From Actinomyces trachealis (GTDB taxonomy: Bacteria; Actinomycetota; Actinomycetes; Actinomycetales; Actinomycetaceae): DNA of 64,000 bases. The stretch is taken from NCBI RefSeq assembly GCF_015711475.1, contig NZ_CP065027.1, forward strand, positions 1,488,001-1,552,000. The letters are read 5' to 3'. A program made the position numbers and the translations under genes. A model generated the notes under the pieces. It had not been told where the DNA came from, did no database searches, and saw nothing but the letters and a program-made list of their open reading frames with translations. This document shows positions 1 through 9,473 of the stretch, one piece after another. Within the stretch, counting starts at the first letter, position 1. The number at the start of each line of letters is the position of its first letter.

Positions 1-971
1 CCTACGCGAACCTGTGGGACGCCCACCCGCTTTTCCAGATTGGCGGAAACTTTGGCGCGACCGCTGGTGTGGCCCAGATGCTCGTACAGTCCAAGAACGG
101 TGTAACCCGACTGCTGCCAGCCTTGCCTTCCGCCTGGGGCTCCGGCTCCGTAGACGGTCTGCGAGCCCACAACGCTCTGGCCGTAGGAGCCACCTGGCAG
201 GACGGTGCAGCCACGTAGTTGCGCCTGCAGGCCGCCGCTGACAGTACCCACCTGCTGGATGCCGACCTGCTGGACGGAATGAATGCCGTGGTGGACACGA
301 CGGCCGACACCATCGTCACCCCCACCAAGGACGTCACCACCGGTGCTTGGAACCTGCAAATGACCGGCAGCCACGCCTACGTGGTGGTGTCCACCGGTTC
401 GGTCAAGGCCCAGACTGCCATCAGCAGCCTGGACTAGGGCACCTCCACCACCAACCCGCAACGCCCCACTACGTGGTGGTGGATCTAAGCAAGGTGGAGC
501 CGGTGGCAACTCACACTTGGACCCCGCGCAACAACACAGATAACGGCCTGATCAAGGACTATGAGGTCTGGGCCGCTGCCGACGATTCCTGCGCCCAGTT
601 CACTGAAGTGACCACCGGCTCCGAACTCACCATGACGCGGGTGATTTCAACAGCACCAGCGACGCCGTCGTCCACTGTGGAGCCAAGTGCCCCAGCTACG
701 GCAACGAGTACGCCGGAGCCGAGCCCCTCTGAAACCCCGCTCAGCCCCAAGAGCCCTCCGAGACGCCTTTGGGCACGGCAAGTCCGACCGCCACCGCCAC
801 GAGTACGGCCTAATCACCTGGGCAGTGCGCGTGGGCACCCGCATCGTGTTCTACAACGAGAACCGTTTGGACGCCCCCGTCTACGCCTCGATCTCGATCG
901 GTCGCAGCAGTGACAAGCTGGTGGTTATTCCCGGTGAGCCGGGCAAGCCCGACATCATCATCGTCGGCTGA
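1..971 (+). pseudogene. Decayed GH95-type alpha-L-fucosidase with C-terminal carbohydrate-binding tail (left part outside window)
   Basis: The frame opening at base 3 reads [16 protein letters not shown] and then [14 protein letters not shown], the conserved end of the GH95 catalytic region that removes fucose from host glycans. A stop at 216-218 interrupts it. The frame then continues to a second stop at 435-437. A shifted frame carries YVVVDLSKVEPV and IKDYEVWAAA, resembling an F5/8 type C (discoidin) binding domain. A Pro/Ser/Thr linker follows, and another shift leads to a tail ending at 971. The stops and shifts make it a pseudogene. The family call rests on motif recognition; the domain order fits a secreted glycosidase. 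Confidence 0.7.
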
Positions 972-976
972 AGACT

Positions 977-1020
977 AGGGTCGGCCGGTCACGATGGCGA
1001 TGACGTGACCGGCCGACCCT
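977..1020 (+). terminator. Strong hairpin after the fucosidase relic
   Basis: Perfect 17-bp inverted repeat, arms 977-993 and 1004-1020, with a 10-base loop. It starts six bases after the last stop codon of the pseudogene. There is no clear U-tract, so it is an intrinsic-terminator-like stem by position and stability only. Confidence 0.7.
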
Positions 1021-1174
1021 GACTTATGCCTGCGCCAAGGTGGCCCAAGTACCACCAGAGCAACCAAGAGCAATAGTCCCCGTCCTTGCCGTAAACGGCA
1101 GCTAGAATAATTGCTGGAAGGTGCGGGTTCTCCTCCACAAGAATCCTCAGGCAGGTTGAGGCTAGAGTCTGAGC

Positions 1175-1483
1175 ATGAGTGATGACACCGCAGCAGCAAT
1201 GGAGCGGCTAACTAGCATGGAGTCCCTGTACGTGTCCGCCGTGTCGCGGGTTGAGGCGGCAGAGCGGGCGGTGATGGACCTGGAGTCCATGGCGGCGTCG
1301 ATGGGCCTACTGTTGGCGCAGTACCACGGCAACTGGGCAGATGACCGGGAGACGGTGGCCGAGCTGGACCCGCAGCTAGCGGTTCTGGGCGAGGACACGG
1401 TGTGGGATTTGCACACGCGTCAGCATGAGGTGATGGCCCGGCTTATGCGCTTGTGCGCGGGATATTTCGCGGGAAGCAAGTAG
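1175..1483 (+). CDS. DUF4298 family protein
   Basis: Small cytoplasmic protein of 102 residues without signal peptide or membrane segment. The N-terminal half is a long amphipathic helix (residues 1-50). The C-terminal half has the family pattern of an aromatic/Gly/Trp cluster (YHGNWADDRE), then a Pro/Leu stretch and VLGEDTVWDL. DUF4298 has no established function; it is a small helical protein found mostly in Firmicutes and Actinobacteria. The gene stands alone, 97 bases ahead of the next gene on the same strand. Confidence 0.75.
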   Translation: MSDDTAAAMERLTSMESLYVSAVSRVEAAERAVMDLESMAASMGLLLAQYHGNWADDRETVAELDPQLAVLGEDTVWDLHTRQHEVMARLMRLCAGYFAGSK

Positions 1484-1580
1484 ACGGGCGACGCCGTCGT
1501 CGGTGTGACTGGCGCGTCATGGTGGCAATGTCTCGGACTGCCGGGCTTCTTTGCTGATCTAGTTACCACCTGGGTAGCGT

Positions 1581-2300
1581 GTGCCTGTGACGTTCTTCTT
1601 TGAGCCGAGGCCGGGGTGGATCACCGTTGGGGGTGCCGACCATCTCATGTACATCCTGTGCCTGGCGGCAGCGGCCTTCCTGCTGATTTGGAAGCGGGGA
1701 TGGGTCCGAGAGCACGCCGTGGGTGTGCGCCGTGGAGTGCTGGTGGCCTCCGTGGTGCAGCAGGCCACCTTGTACGGAATGTACTGGGCGACAGGTTGGA
1801 ACTGGGGTGAGTCTCTGCCCTTGTACATCTCGCGGGTCTCGGCGCTGCTGTGCGTGGCGTACCTAGCCACGGGCTCGCGGCGTGTGATGGATGTGCTGTT
1901 CTACTTCGGCTTATGGGCGTGGATCAGCTTCGCCTACCCACAACAGGTCTGGCCGTTTTGGAACCTATTTGGTTGGACCTTCCTGGTGAACCATATGATC
2001 ACTCTGCTGATGCCGGTGCTGGCTTGGGTGACCACCGACTGGCGCCCCACACGCCAGGCAATACGGCCAGCATTGGGTTGGATGGCGGTGAACCTGCTGG
2101 TGGCGGTAGCCGTGAACGCGGTGACCGGCGGCGACTACTTCTACCAGCAGAGCATGCCGGTAGTCGGCTTCCTGGGCCAGCCCTGGTATCTGTTGGGCAC
2201 GCTGGGCGTGGGGCTGCTGCTGTGCCAGATCGGCTATGGCGCGAGTCGTTTGGTTCCCGACGGCGGGGCGGCGGTCCCAATCCTCCAACCGGTCGACTAG
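1581..2300 (+). CDS. TIGR02206 (YwaF-like) family integral membrane protein
   Basis: A protein of 239 residues with about seven hydrophobic segments, e.g. residues 18-38, 50-70, 80-98, 105-122, 130-150, 170-187 and 205-225. Family-typical features are the N-terminal aromatic stretch ending in HLMYILCLAAA, TGWNWGESLPLYISR, and the conserved NAVTGGDYFYQQ before the last segments. Members are of unknown function; the fold resembles small polytopic enzymes or transport proteins. The start is the GTG at 1581. The downstream neighbour is an unrecognised protein on the same strand. Confidence 0.75.
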   Translation: MPVTFFFEPRPGWITVGGADHLMYILCLAAAAFLLIWKRGWVREHAVGVRRGVLVASVVQQATLYGMYWATGWNWGESLPLYISRVSALLCVAYLATGSRRVMDVLFYFGLWAWISFAYPQQVWPFWNLFGWTFLVNHMITLLMPVLAWVTTDWRPTRQAIRPALGWMAVNLLVAVAVNAVTGGDYFYQQSMPVVGFLGQPWYLLGTLGVGLLLCQIGYGASRLVPDGGAAVPILQPVD

Positions 2301-2413
2301 CAATCCTGGTTGCCACCGGTAGGATCGCAAGCACTACCCGTAGGCGGCTTCCTCACCGTCCAGCCGCCGTCGTGACTCCCTGCTGCACGTCCCTATATGT
2401 CCCGAGGCACCCG

Positions 2414-3700
2414 ATGAAGCGCAATCCCTTTGAAGAGATGGGCCACGAGGTTCAGCGCCACTACTTCCCCGCCTATGCTACGGAGACCACCAACGGCGAT
2501 TTGGTTGAGTTGGGAGTGCTGGTGCTCCTGAACCAGGGGCCACTCATGCAACGCAGCCGCCTGGTCGATCCAGCCAGCGCGGACACCGCCACCTTCGTCC
2601 CCACGATCTTCCTCTCCCCCAACTTCGATGCCCCGACGCCGTCGCTCGCTGAGCTGATCGATGTTGGATTCACGCGGCCGGTTCGGCGCTTCATGCCCAT
2701 GACTCCGGCGCCGTCACCGGCAGTGACCCTACGTTTCGCCGATGAGTGCCTGACCATAGGGCTCAGCCTTGGGGAGAATCGCTACGAGTACTCGACTCCC
2801 CCACTGCCTGCGAACACCTTCCGTATCTTCAGCTCTTTTAAGACTCTCGCGCTGTGCGTGGATGGTCTGCGGCCATTGCTGACGACGGTCTCGATGCTGC
2901 CATCGGCTTGCTACTACCCGATTTGTGAGTGTGGCCCTGGGCTCAGTGGGGAGGACTTGCGCAAACTCGCCTTCAAGTGCGAGACGATGCCATTGAAGTA
3001 CGTCAGTGGCCCTGGGGCAGTGCCGTTGAATGGCTCAGAATACTCATCGTTTGAGGTCCTGGACAGTCAGAGCGCACCGCACAATCTGGATTGGAAACCA
3101 CTGCTCCCGATCACTTGCGCTGTGTGCGGGCGACTGAACCACACGCCTACGCCCGTGCTGCCCGCACGGCTTTGTGCACAAAATGACGTCAAGTCGCCGG
3201 TCTCCAGTGTGGTCTGCCCGACGTGTACCGCCCAGTTTGAGATAGCGTTGGATTCCTATGTTGCCTCTTTGAGGTTACGGCCTGGCGCTGAGCCTCCTGT
3301 GCTAGACCAGCGGCTCACTTTGTTCTGTCTGCGAACCGCTTTCACGGTTGCCCTGGCGCGAGGCATCACGGTTAAGAGCCACCCATTGAAGGAAGTGTGC
3401 GAGGGTCTGGTTCCAGAAGGCATCCAGGTGTTCTTCTCAACGGCCTCACCGCTGCGGGCAGAGGGTTTCCAGTTTGGAGTCTCGCACTTTATCGAGGAGA
3501 CGGCCAATACTGGTCACTTCCTGACAACTTTTGCCTGCCCGTATTTCTGGTGCTGCGTCCTTCACCCTTACGACAGCGAGCCTGGGCCAGTACCCATGCC
3601 GCGCATCCACCCTGCTCCGCTCGACGCTGACTATTCAGCCGGACCCGAGTCCTTACCTGAGCTGCACCAGCGCCTCTTTGATACCCTTGTCCACCGGTGA
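2414..3700 (+). CDS. Hypothetical protein with a cysteine-pair (zinc-ribbon-like) insert
   Basis: 428 residues, family not recognised. The frame is open further upstream, but the first sensible start is the ATG at 2414, beginning MKRNPFEEMG; upstream residues overlap the membrane-protein gene. There is no signal peptide or membrane helix. The middle carries ITCAVCGRLNH and, about 35 residues later, VVCPTCTAQFE: two CxxC pairs that could bind one zinc. Another Cys cluster (CPYFWCCVL) lies near the C terminus. Codon usage looks less GC-biased than the flanking housekeeping genes, consistent with accessory content. Confidence 0.6.
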   Translation: MKRNPFEEMGHEVQRHYFPAYATETTNGDLVELGVLVLLNQGPLMQRSRLVDPASADTATFVPTIFLSPNFDAPTPSLAELIDVGFTRPVRRFMPMTPAPSPAVTLRFADECLTIGLSLGENRYEYSTPPLPANTFRIFSSFKTLALCVDGLRPLLTTVSMLPSACYYPICECGPGLSGEDLRKLAFKCETMPLKYVSGPGAVPLNGSEYSSFEVLDSQSAPHNLDWKPLLPITCAVCGRLNHTPTPVLPARLCAQNDVKSPVSSVVCPTCTAQFEIALDSYVASLRLRPGAEPPVLDQRLTLFCLRTAFTVALARGITVKSHPLKEVCEGLVPEGIQVFFSTASPLRAEGFQFGVSHFIEETANTGHFLTTFACPYFWCCVLHPYDSEPGPVPMPRIHPAPLDADYSAGPESLPELHQRLFDTLVHR

Positions 3701-3868
3701 AAAACAGTGCTACAAAACCAATCAAAGTTGATGCAGCAACCGTATTTTGTTTCATCCGGACAGCACACCAAGGCGCAGCACGAGCGTGAGCAGGACAGTA
3801 CATGCCCGTATGAGTTCTTCAAATCAGAAACGCACGTCTACACCACGCCCGCTGGCCTTCCACCCAAT

Positions 3869-5137
3869 CTAATGGGTAAGTCCCCGTGTCACGGTGTCCG
3901 CCATGAGGCGGCCACGCAGGGTTAGCACTGCGCGGCCACACAAGGCCGCAGCGCCGTCGAGCAGGCCGTCCCCCACCAGCTGGCCCACCACCGGCACCAG
4001 CCGCTCGGGAGTTCCAGACGCCGTCACCGGCTCCCCACCGTGGGCCAGGCTGCGCAGCAGCAAGCCCTCATGCAGCCTGATACCTAGCATCACCCGCTCC
4101 AATTCGCGCGTGACCCCGTCCACCACCTCATGCCCGGCCACGGGCAACCGCCCAGCCGCCACCTGCCCAGCCCACATCAAAGGATGTTTCACGTTCCAAA
4201 ACCGCACATCCCCCAGGTGGGAGTGCGCGCCCGGCCCGGCGCCCCACCAGTCCCAGTCCCGCCAGTACGCCTCGTTGTGGCGGCACCGCAGGCCGGGCCG
4301 CGCCCAGTTGGAGATCTCATACCAACCGTACCCGGCCTCCCCCAGCACCTCATCAGCGAGTTCGTACTTAGCGGCCTCGTCGTCGTCGCTAGGTAGTTCC
4401 AGTTCACCGCGACGCACCTGCGCCCACATCTTGGTGCCTTCTTCCACCACCAAGGCGTAAGCACTCACATGGTCCGGCTCCATCTCCACCGCGGCCTCCA
4501 AGGAGCGTCGCCAGTCCGTCAAGGACTCCTCCGGCGCCCCGTAGATCAGGTCCAGGCTGGTAGACAGGCCCACCCGGCGCGCCCAGGCCACCACCTGCGG
4601 CACCCGCTCCGGCCGGTGTGTGCGGTCCAGCACCGCCAGCACCCGGGGAACCGCCGACTGCATCCCAAAAGACACTCGCGTGAAGCCAGCCTCCGCCAAG
4701 GTCACCAAGTAGTGCTCATCGACCGTCTCCGGGTTCGCCTCTGTGGTCACCTCCACGTCCTCGGCCAACCCCCAGGTATCCCGCACCAGGGACAGCATCC
4801 GCACCAAGTCGCTGGCAGGCAGCATCGTGGGGGTGCCCCCACCTAGGAACACCGTCTGCGCCACACGCTGGGGCAAACCCGCAGCATCCATCGCCACCCG
4901 CGCCAGGCGCAGCTCCCCGGCCAGCGTGTCCACATATTCCCCCATGGAGGCGCCCGGCCCCAAGGACAGATTCGTGTAGGTATTGAAGTCGCAGTAACCA
5001 CACCGCACGCGGCAGTACGGCACATGCAGATACACACTGAAAGGCCGCAATCCGCGATCGGGAGTCACAGCCCCCACCTGCTCAGGCAGCACGCTCATGC
5101 CCGCCAGCGGCTTGCTCTCGGGCTGCTTAGGACTCAC
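3869..5137 (-). CDS. hemW: Radical SAM coproporphyrinogen III oxidase-like protein HemW (heme chaperone)
   Basis: 422 residues. The N-terminal part has YLHVPYCRVRCGYCDF, whose CxxxCxxC ligates the SAM-binding 4Fe-4S cluster. It is followed by the family's FLGGGTPTML, TTEANPETV and the RCRHNEAYWR region. HemW proteins resemble HemN but act as heme-insertion chaperones; the single N-terminal Cys triad and short length fit HemW. The GTG start overlaps the stop of the upstream nucleotidyltransferase gene by four bases (GTGA), so the two are probably translationally coupled. Confidence 0.9.
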   Translation of the reverse strand: MSPKQPESKPLAGMSVLPEQVGAVTPDRGLRPFSVYLHVPYCRVRCGYCDFNTYTNLSLGPGASMGEYVDTLAGELRLARVAMDAAGLPQRVAQTVFLGGGTPTMLPASDLVRMLSLVRDTWGLAEDVEVTTEANPETVDEHYLVTLAEAGFTRVSFGMQSAVPRVLAVLDRTHRPERVPQVVAWARRVGLSTSLDLIYGAPEESLTDWRRSLEAAVEMEPDHVSAYALVVEEGTKMWAQVRRGELELPSDDDEAAKYELADEVLGEAGYGWYEISNWARPGLRCRHNEAYWRDWDWWGAGPGAHSHLGDVRFWNVKHPLMWAGQVAAGRLPVAGHEVVDGVTRELERVMLGIRLHEGLLLRSLAHGGEPVTASGTPERLVPVVGQLVGDGLLDGAAALCGRAVLTLRGRLMADTVTRGLTH

Positions 5138-5559
5138 AGGCCCAGCACCCGGTTGGTGTGCTCTGCCGCCGCCTCCACCCGTAGGAAGTGCCCCACGGCG
5201 ATGCGCGGGTAGTTCTCGGGGATCGTGTCATCGTCATCTCCCAGGCTCTGACGGATCGCCTCCCGGCCTACACGCCAGTCAGCCCAGTTATTCCCCGTGG
5301 TCGGCTGATGTACTACATGCACCCGCACATGCGGGTGGTCCTTGAAGGCACGGCGCAGCCAACGAGCCCGGTGCCGCGAGTCAAAGAACACCGCCTTGGA
5401 GTTGGTGTACAGGTGTTCGCGTTCCCAAACCTCATCCGTGATGACGACGACGTGCAACTGATCCACCCGCGTGGAGGCCTCCACAATGGCGGCGAGGTGC
5501 CCGTTGTGCAGCGGGGAGAACTTGCCGCCGAACAGCCCAATGGTGCGCCCCTCAGGCAT
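5134..5559 (-). CDS. NadR/cytidylyltransferase-like nucleotidyltransferase
   Basis: 141 residues from the ATG at 5559, preceded by a GGGAGGGG ribosome site; a GTG 33 bases upstream is possible but has no such site. It begins IGLFGGKFSPLHNGHL, the (T/H)xGH nucleotidyltransferase motif with GGKF at the phosphate-binding turn, and continues with YTNSKAVFFDSRHRARWL. This is the nicotinamide mononucleotide adenylyltransferase/cytidylyltransferase superfamily without a kinase domain. The substrate is not established. It is not the cell's NadD, which lies near 51 kb. Confidence 0.75.
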   Translation of the reverse strand: MPEGRTIGLFGGKFSPLHNGHLAAIVEASTRVDQLHVVVITDEVWEREHLYTNSKAVFFDSRHRARWLRRAFKDHPHVRVHVVHQPTTGNNWADWRVGREAIRQSLGDDDDTIPENYPRIAVGHFLRVEAAAEHTNRVLGL

Positions 5560-5614
5560 CCGTCTGCCCCTCCCAGGCACGTCCCAGCTCACCTTGATCA
5601 GAGTGCGGCATCAT
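5552..5614 (-). CDS. Possible 20-codon upstream ORF overlapping the nucleotidyltransferase start
   Basis: An ATG at 5614 sits behind a consensus AGGAGG site and opens a 20-codon frame (MMPHSDQGELG...). Its TGA at 5552-5554 falls just inside the next gene, which starts at 5559. The arrangement suggests coupling or a leader peptide. It could also be chance, as no homologue is known to me. Confidence 0.3.
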   Translation of the reverse strand: MMPHSDQGELGRAWEGQTDA

Positions 5615-5658
5615 TCCAGTCTTTCCTCCTTGCCGCGCAGTAGCCTTGGGTATTTTTT

Positions 5659-5683
5659 GGCTGTTTGGGGATCAAAAACAGCC
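5659..5683. other. 8-bp stem-loop at the trmB stop codon
   Basis: Arms GGCTGTTT (5659-5666) and AAACAGCC (5676-5683) enclose part of the trmB stop region and flank a run of six T on the plus strand. Read from the minus strand the run is A, so it is not a canonical terminator for trmB. It may modulate read-through into the downstream pair. Confidence 0.35.
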
Positions 5684-6604
5684 CGCGTGCACTGGCACGG
5701 CTCGTGGCACCCACATCACATCCGTGCGCACCGCTGTCAAATCACGGATCGTGCGGCCCGCCGCGATACCCCGCTGCTCAAAGCGCGTCATGACCCGGCC
5801 AGTGAAGCGCTCCGACCATCCGCCACGCACCCCCGCCGGAGATCCCGGGTCCACACCATTGCCCAGGCTACCCAGTTGTGTCGTCTCAGCGCCCAGGTCC
5901 GGGCGCGCCCCGGCGTCGGGAAAAGTCAATAACGGTAGACTGGCGTCAGGCTCCAGGCCCGTGGGCAGGGCGGCGGCGTCCTCAAGCACGTCACGCATCT
6001 GGAAGGCGTAGTCAGACCAGTCCGTGGCCAGACGCCACACGCCTCCACTGCGCAGTACACGTGCCACGGACCGGGCGAAGGCCGCGTTCACCAGACGGCG
6101 TTTGCGGTGCCGGGGCTTGCGCCACGGGTCTGGGAAAAACACCCACACCTCACTGGTACAGCCAACCGGCAGGGCCGTGGCAAACAGCTGGGAGGCGTCC
6201 ACAGGCGCCACACGTAGGTTCTCCACTCCCGCTTTGGCAGCATCCCTGACGATCTTGGCGATGGCCGTCTCCCACACCTCTACGGCCAGGTGGTCGACGC
6301 CGGGGTTGGCCTGTGCGTGGGCGAGGATCGCCTCACCACCACCGCTGCCGACCTCGATCACCAGGGGGCGGACTTCACCTGGGTGACCGAAAACCGCCGT
6401 CGGGTCCAGGTGGAAATCACGGTGCACGGTGCGGATCGCATCCGCCCGTGGCACCTCCAGTACGTAGTGCGAGCCGTACTCTGCCAGGGCTGCCTCCTGG
6501 GCACTGCTCAGACGTCCACCGGCGCGGGCAAATGACCGCACCCGGGAGCGGATCGCATGAGAGCGGGGGGCGTGCACCTGCTGGCCGCCGTCCACCCCGA
6601 TCAC
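5672..6604 (-). CDS. trmB: tRNA (guanine-N7-)-methyltransferase
   Basis: 310 residues. The SAM-binding motif is [13 protein letters not shown], followed by the family hallmark [17 protein letters not shown] and the C-terminal [13 protein letters not shown]. TrmB methylates G46 in the variable loop of tRNAs using S-adenosylmethionine. The protein has an N-terminal extension of about 60 residues and an inserted Gly/Pro-rich stretch before the C-terminal motif, so it is longer than the common ~220-250 residues. The GTG start overlaps the lepA stop (GTGA). Confidence 0.9.
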   Translation of the reverse strand: MIGVDGGQQVHAPRSHAIRSRVRSFARAGGRLSSAQEAALAEYGSHYVLEVPRADAIRTVHRDFHLDPTAVFGHPGEVRPLVIEVGSGGGEAILAHAQANPGVDHLAVEVWETAIAKIVRDAAKAGVENLRVAPVDASQLFATALPVGCTSEVWVFFPDPWRKPRHRKRRLVNAAFARSVARVLRSGGVWRLATDWSDYAFQMRDVLEDAAALPTGLEPDASLPLLTFPDAGARPDLGAETTQLGSLGNGVDPGSPAGVRGGWSERFTGRVMTRFEQRGIAAGRTIRDLTAVRTDVMWVPRAVPVHAGCF

Positions 6605-8478
6605 TTGTCCTTGCCGGTGGGGGTGTCCGCCCCCAGTGCGGCAATAAAGGCCTCCTGGGGCACTTCTACGCGACCAATGGCCTTCATGCGCTTCTTGCCT
6701 TCCTTCTGCTTCTCCAGCAGCTTGCGCTTACGGGTGATGTCACCGCCGTAGCACTTGGCCAGCATGTCCTTGCGCAGGGCCCGGATGGTTTCGCGGGCGA
6801 TAATGCGCGCCCCCACGGCCGCCTGCACCGGCACCTCGAACTGCTGGCGGGGAATGAGCTCTTTGAGCCGCTTGGTCATCATGACGCCATAGGAATAGGC
6901 AGAGTCTTTGTGGACAATCGCGCTGAAGGCGTCCACCTTGTCCCCGTTGAGTAGAATGTCCACCTTGACCAGGTTGGCGCTCTGCTGGCCGTCCGGCTCG
7001 TAGTCCAAGGAGGCGTAGCCGCGGGTGCGGGACTTCAAGGCGTCAAAAAAGTCGAAAACGATCTCCGCCAGAGGCAGCGTGTAGTGCATCTCCACCCGCG
7101 TCTCGGAAAGGTAGTCCATGCCTTGCATGGTGCCGCGGCGCGACTGGCACAGCTCCATGACCGTGCCCACAAACTCGCTGGGGGTCAAGATGGTGGCCCG
7201 CACCACCGGCTCGCGTACGTCCAGGACCTTGCCTTCCGGGAACTCTGAGGGGTTAGTGACCACATGGGTGGACTTGTCCTCCATGGTGACCTCGTAGACC
7301 ACGGAGGGGGCGGTGGAGATGATGTCCAGCCCAAACTCGCGCTCCAGGCGCTCCCGGATGATCTCCAGGTGCAGCAGCCCCAGGTATCCGCAACGGAAGC
7401 CGAAGCCCAGCGCCACGGAGGTCTCCGGCTCGTAGGTCAAGGCGGCGTCGTTGAGCTTGAGCTTGTCCAGGGCGTCACGCAGGTTGGGGAAGTCTGAGCC
7501 GTCCACGGGGAACAGGCCGGAGAAGACCATCGGCTTGGGGTCCTGGTAGCCAGCCAGGGGCTCGGCGGCGGGGGCGGCCGCAGAGGTGACCGTGTCACCC
7601 ACCTTGGACTGGCGCACATCCTTCACACCGGTGATCAAGTAGCCGACCTCCCCAGCACCAATGCCCTTGGTGACCACCGGCTCAGGGCTGATGACGCCGA
7701 TCTCCAGCAGGTCGTGGACGGCACCAGTTGAGAGCATCTCGATACGCTCCCGGGCCTTGAGGGCGCCGTCGACCACACGCACGTAGGTGACCACACCCCG
7801 GTAGGTGTCGTACACGGAGTCGAAGATCATGGCGCGGGCGGGCCCCTCCGGGTCACCTGTGGGCGCGGGCACGGTCTGCACGATCCGGTCCAGAAGCTCG
7901 GGCACGCCCTGGCCGGTTTTGCCGGAGACCTGCAGCACCTCGTCGACGTCGCAGCCAATGATGGCGGCGATCTCGGCGGCATACTTCTCCGGCTCGGCGG
8001 CGGGCAGGTCGATCTTGTTGAGGACCGGGATGATGTGCAGGTCCCCCTCGATGGCCATGTAGAGGTTGGCGAGGGTCTGGGCTTGGACGCCCTGGGCGGC
8101 GTCGACCAGCAGGACGGCCCCCTCGCAGGCAGCCAGCGACCGGTTGACCTCGTAGGAGAAGTCCACGTGCCCGGGAGTGTCAATCATGTTCAAGGCGTAG
8201 GTGCGGGCAGTGCCGTCGTCCCCAGTCACGGTCCAGGGCATACGGACTGCCTGCGACTTGATCGTGATCCCGCGCTCCCGCTCGATATCCATACGGTCCA
8301 GGTACTGGGCGCGCATGTCCCGGGCGGCGACGACGCCGGTGGCCTGCAGCATGCGGTCAGCCAGCGTGGATTTGCCGTGGTCGATGTGCGCGATGATGGA
8401 GAAGTTTCGCAGCCGGGCCTGCGGGGTGCGCAGGGGCTGTACCGTGGTGATCTGCTCAGGCGTGGCGACGGGAGACAC
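6601..8478 (-). CDS. lepA: Elongation factor 4 (ribosomal back-translocase GTPase LepA)
   Basis: 625 residues from the GTG at 8478, chosen because AGAAGG lies about seven bases ahead; the frame is open to an ATG at 8541 without such a site. The G-domain motifs are [16 protein letters not shown] (G1), RGITIK (G2), DTPGHVDF (G3) and NKIDLP (G4). LepA-specific features are [11 protein letters not shown] and the C-terminal [20 protein letters not shown] that reaches the peptidyl-transferase centre. It remobilises stalled ribosomes. It leads an overlapping pair with trmB. Confidence 0.95.
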   Translation of the reverse strand: MSPVATPEQITTVQPLRTPQARLRNFSIIAHIDHGKSTLADRMLQATGVVAARDMRAQYLDRMDIERERGITIKSQAVRMPWTVTGDDGTARTYALNMIDTPGHVDFSYEVNRSLAACEGAVLLVDAAQGVQAQTLANLYMAIEGDLHIIPVLNKIDLPAAEPEKYAAEIAAIIGCDVDEVLQVSGKTGQGVPELLDRIVQTVPAPTGDPEGPARAMIFDSVYDTYRGVVTYVRVVDGALKARERIEMLSTGAVHDLLEIGVISPEPVVTKGIGAGEVGYLITGVKDVRQSKVGDTVTSAAAPAAEPLAGYQDPKPMVFSGLFPVDGSDFPNLRDALDKLKLNDAALTYEPETSVALGFGFRCGYLGLLHLEIIRERLEREFGLDIISTAPSVVYEVTMEDKSTHVVTNPSEFPEGKVLDVREPVVRATILTPSEFVGTVMELCQSRRGTMQGMDYLSETRVEMHYTLPLAEIVFDFFDALKSRTRGYASLDYEPDGQQSANLVKVDILLNGDKVDAFSAIVHKDSAYSYGVMMTKRLKELIPRQQFEVPVQAAVGARIIARETIRALRKDMLAKCYGGDITRKRKLLEKQKEGKKRMKAIGRVEVPQEAFIAALGADTPTGKDK

Positions 8479-8756
8479 GAAGGCCCTTCTGTGGTGCGGA
8501 TAGTATCTGAGCCAAGTCTCCCATGTGGCAGGTGGTGCCAAGGCCGCCGCCGGTGTGACCCGTACCCGCCCCTGAAACCGCCCGCAACGGTAGGCGTCTA
8601 GCGCAGTACCTCACCCCAGGGCTTAACCACGGTGCTGTTCGCTGGGTAGTCACACCGAAGCCCAAGTAGCTCGCGGAGAAGCTCTAGGCGACGCCGAGGG
8701 TGTCATCTGCGGAGCCCTACCGTGTGCGCCGTCCTTTCCTGGTGTGGGGCGTAGCG

Positions 8757-9473
8757 TCAGGCGGGCAGACTCAGGACCTCCTCCAGGCTGACCACGCCTG
8801 CACGCAGTGCCAGTAGCACCAGTTGCACGCGGTCACGGGCACCCGTCTTGGAAAGCAAGTGGGACACGTGGGTCTTGACGGTAGCCATGCTCAACCAGAG
8901 GCGGTCGCAAATCTCCTGGTTAGTCAGGCCCAGGGCCACCAGGCGCAGCACCTCCAGCTCCCGCTCAGTCAGCCCCGGCAGTGGCGTCATCACCTGCGCG
9001 CCAGCAGCCAGCCCCGCCGCGTTAGCCGCAGCACCCGCAGCAACGGCACCCTGCCGGAGGGCGGAGAGCAGGCGGCGGGTCGGGCCTGGGGAGATCACCG
9101 AGTCCCCCCGGTGCACGGTGCGCACGGCCGCCACCAGCTGCTCGGGCGGGGTGTTCTTGAGCAGGAACCCCGCCGCCCCCGCCTCGATAGCCCCGAGCAC
9201 GTAGCCGTCAGTGTCAAAGGTCGTGAGGATCACCACCCGCCCCGGCAAGCCCTGCTCCACCAGCCACCGGGTGGTCTCCAGCCCGTCCAGGCCGGGCATC
9301 TGCACGTCCAGGAGCAGCACGTCCACCGGGTGGCAGCGGCAACGCTCCAGGGCCTCCTGACCGTCTGCCGCCTGCCAGCACACCTCCATACCGTCCTGGG
9401 CGCCCAGCAGCATGGCCAGGCCCGCCGTCATCAGGGGCTCGTCGTCAGCCAGCCCCAGCCGGATCACCTCGCT
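8757..9473 (-). CDS. NarL/LuxR-family response regulator
   Basis: About 239 residues. The receiver domain (1-120) has the acidic pair DDEP at 11-13, the phospho-acceptor Asp57 in VLLLDVQMPGLDG, a conserved LTTFD and the Lys in FLLK. A linker rich in Ala leads to a LuxR-type helix-turn-helix (LTERELEVLRLVALG, then NQEICDRLWLSMATVKTHVS). The start GTG at 9474-9476 overlaps the stop of the sensor kinase gene (GTGA), so kinase and regulator are co-expressed. The likely target is the divergent ABC exporter at 11.2 kb. Confidence 0.9.
   Translation of the reverse strand, partial: SEVIRLGLADDEPLMTAGLAMLLGAQDGMEVCWQAADGQEALERCRCHPVDVLLLDVQMPGLDGLETTRWLVEQGLPGRVVILTTFDTDGYVLGAIEAGAAGFLLKNTPPEQLVAAVRTVHRGDSVISPGPTRRLLSALRQGAVAAGAAANAAGLAAGAQVMTPLPGLTERELEVLRLVALGLTNQEICDRLWLSMATVKTHVSHLLSKTGARDRVQLVLLALRAGVVSLEEVLSLPA

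Noticed and set aside
1850..2413. N-terminal extension of the 428-residue protein
   Set aside because: The frame is open upstream but lies antiphase over the membrane-protein gene and reads as Arg/Gly/Pro-rich shadow sequence.
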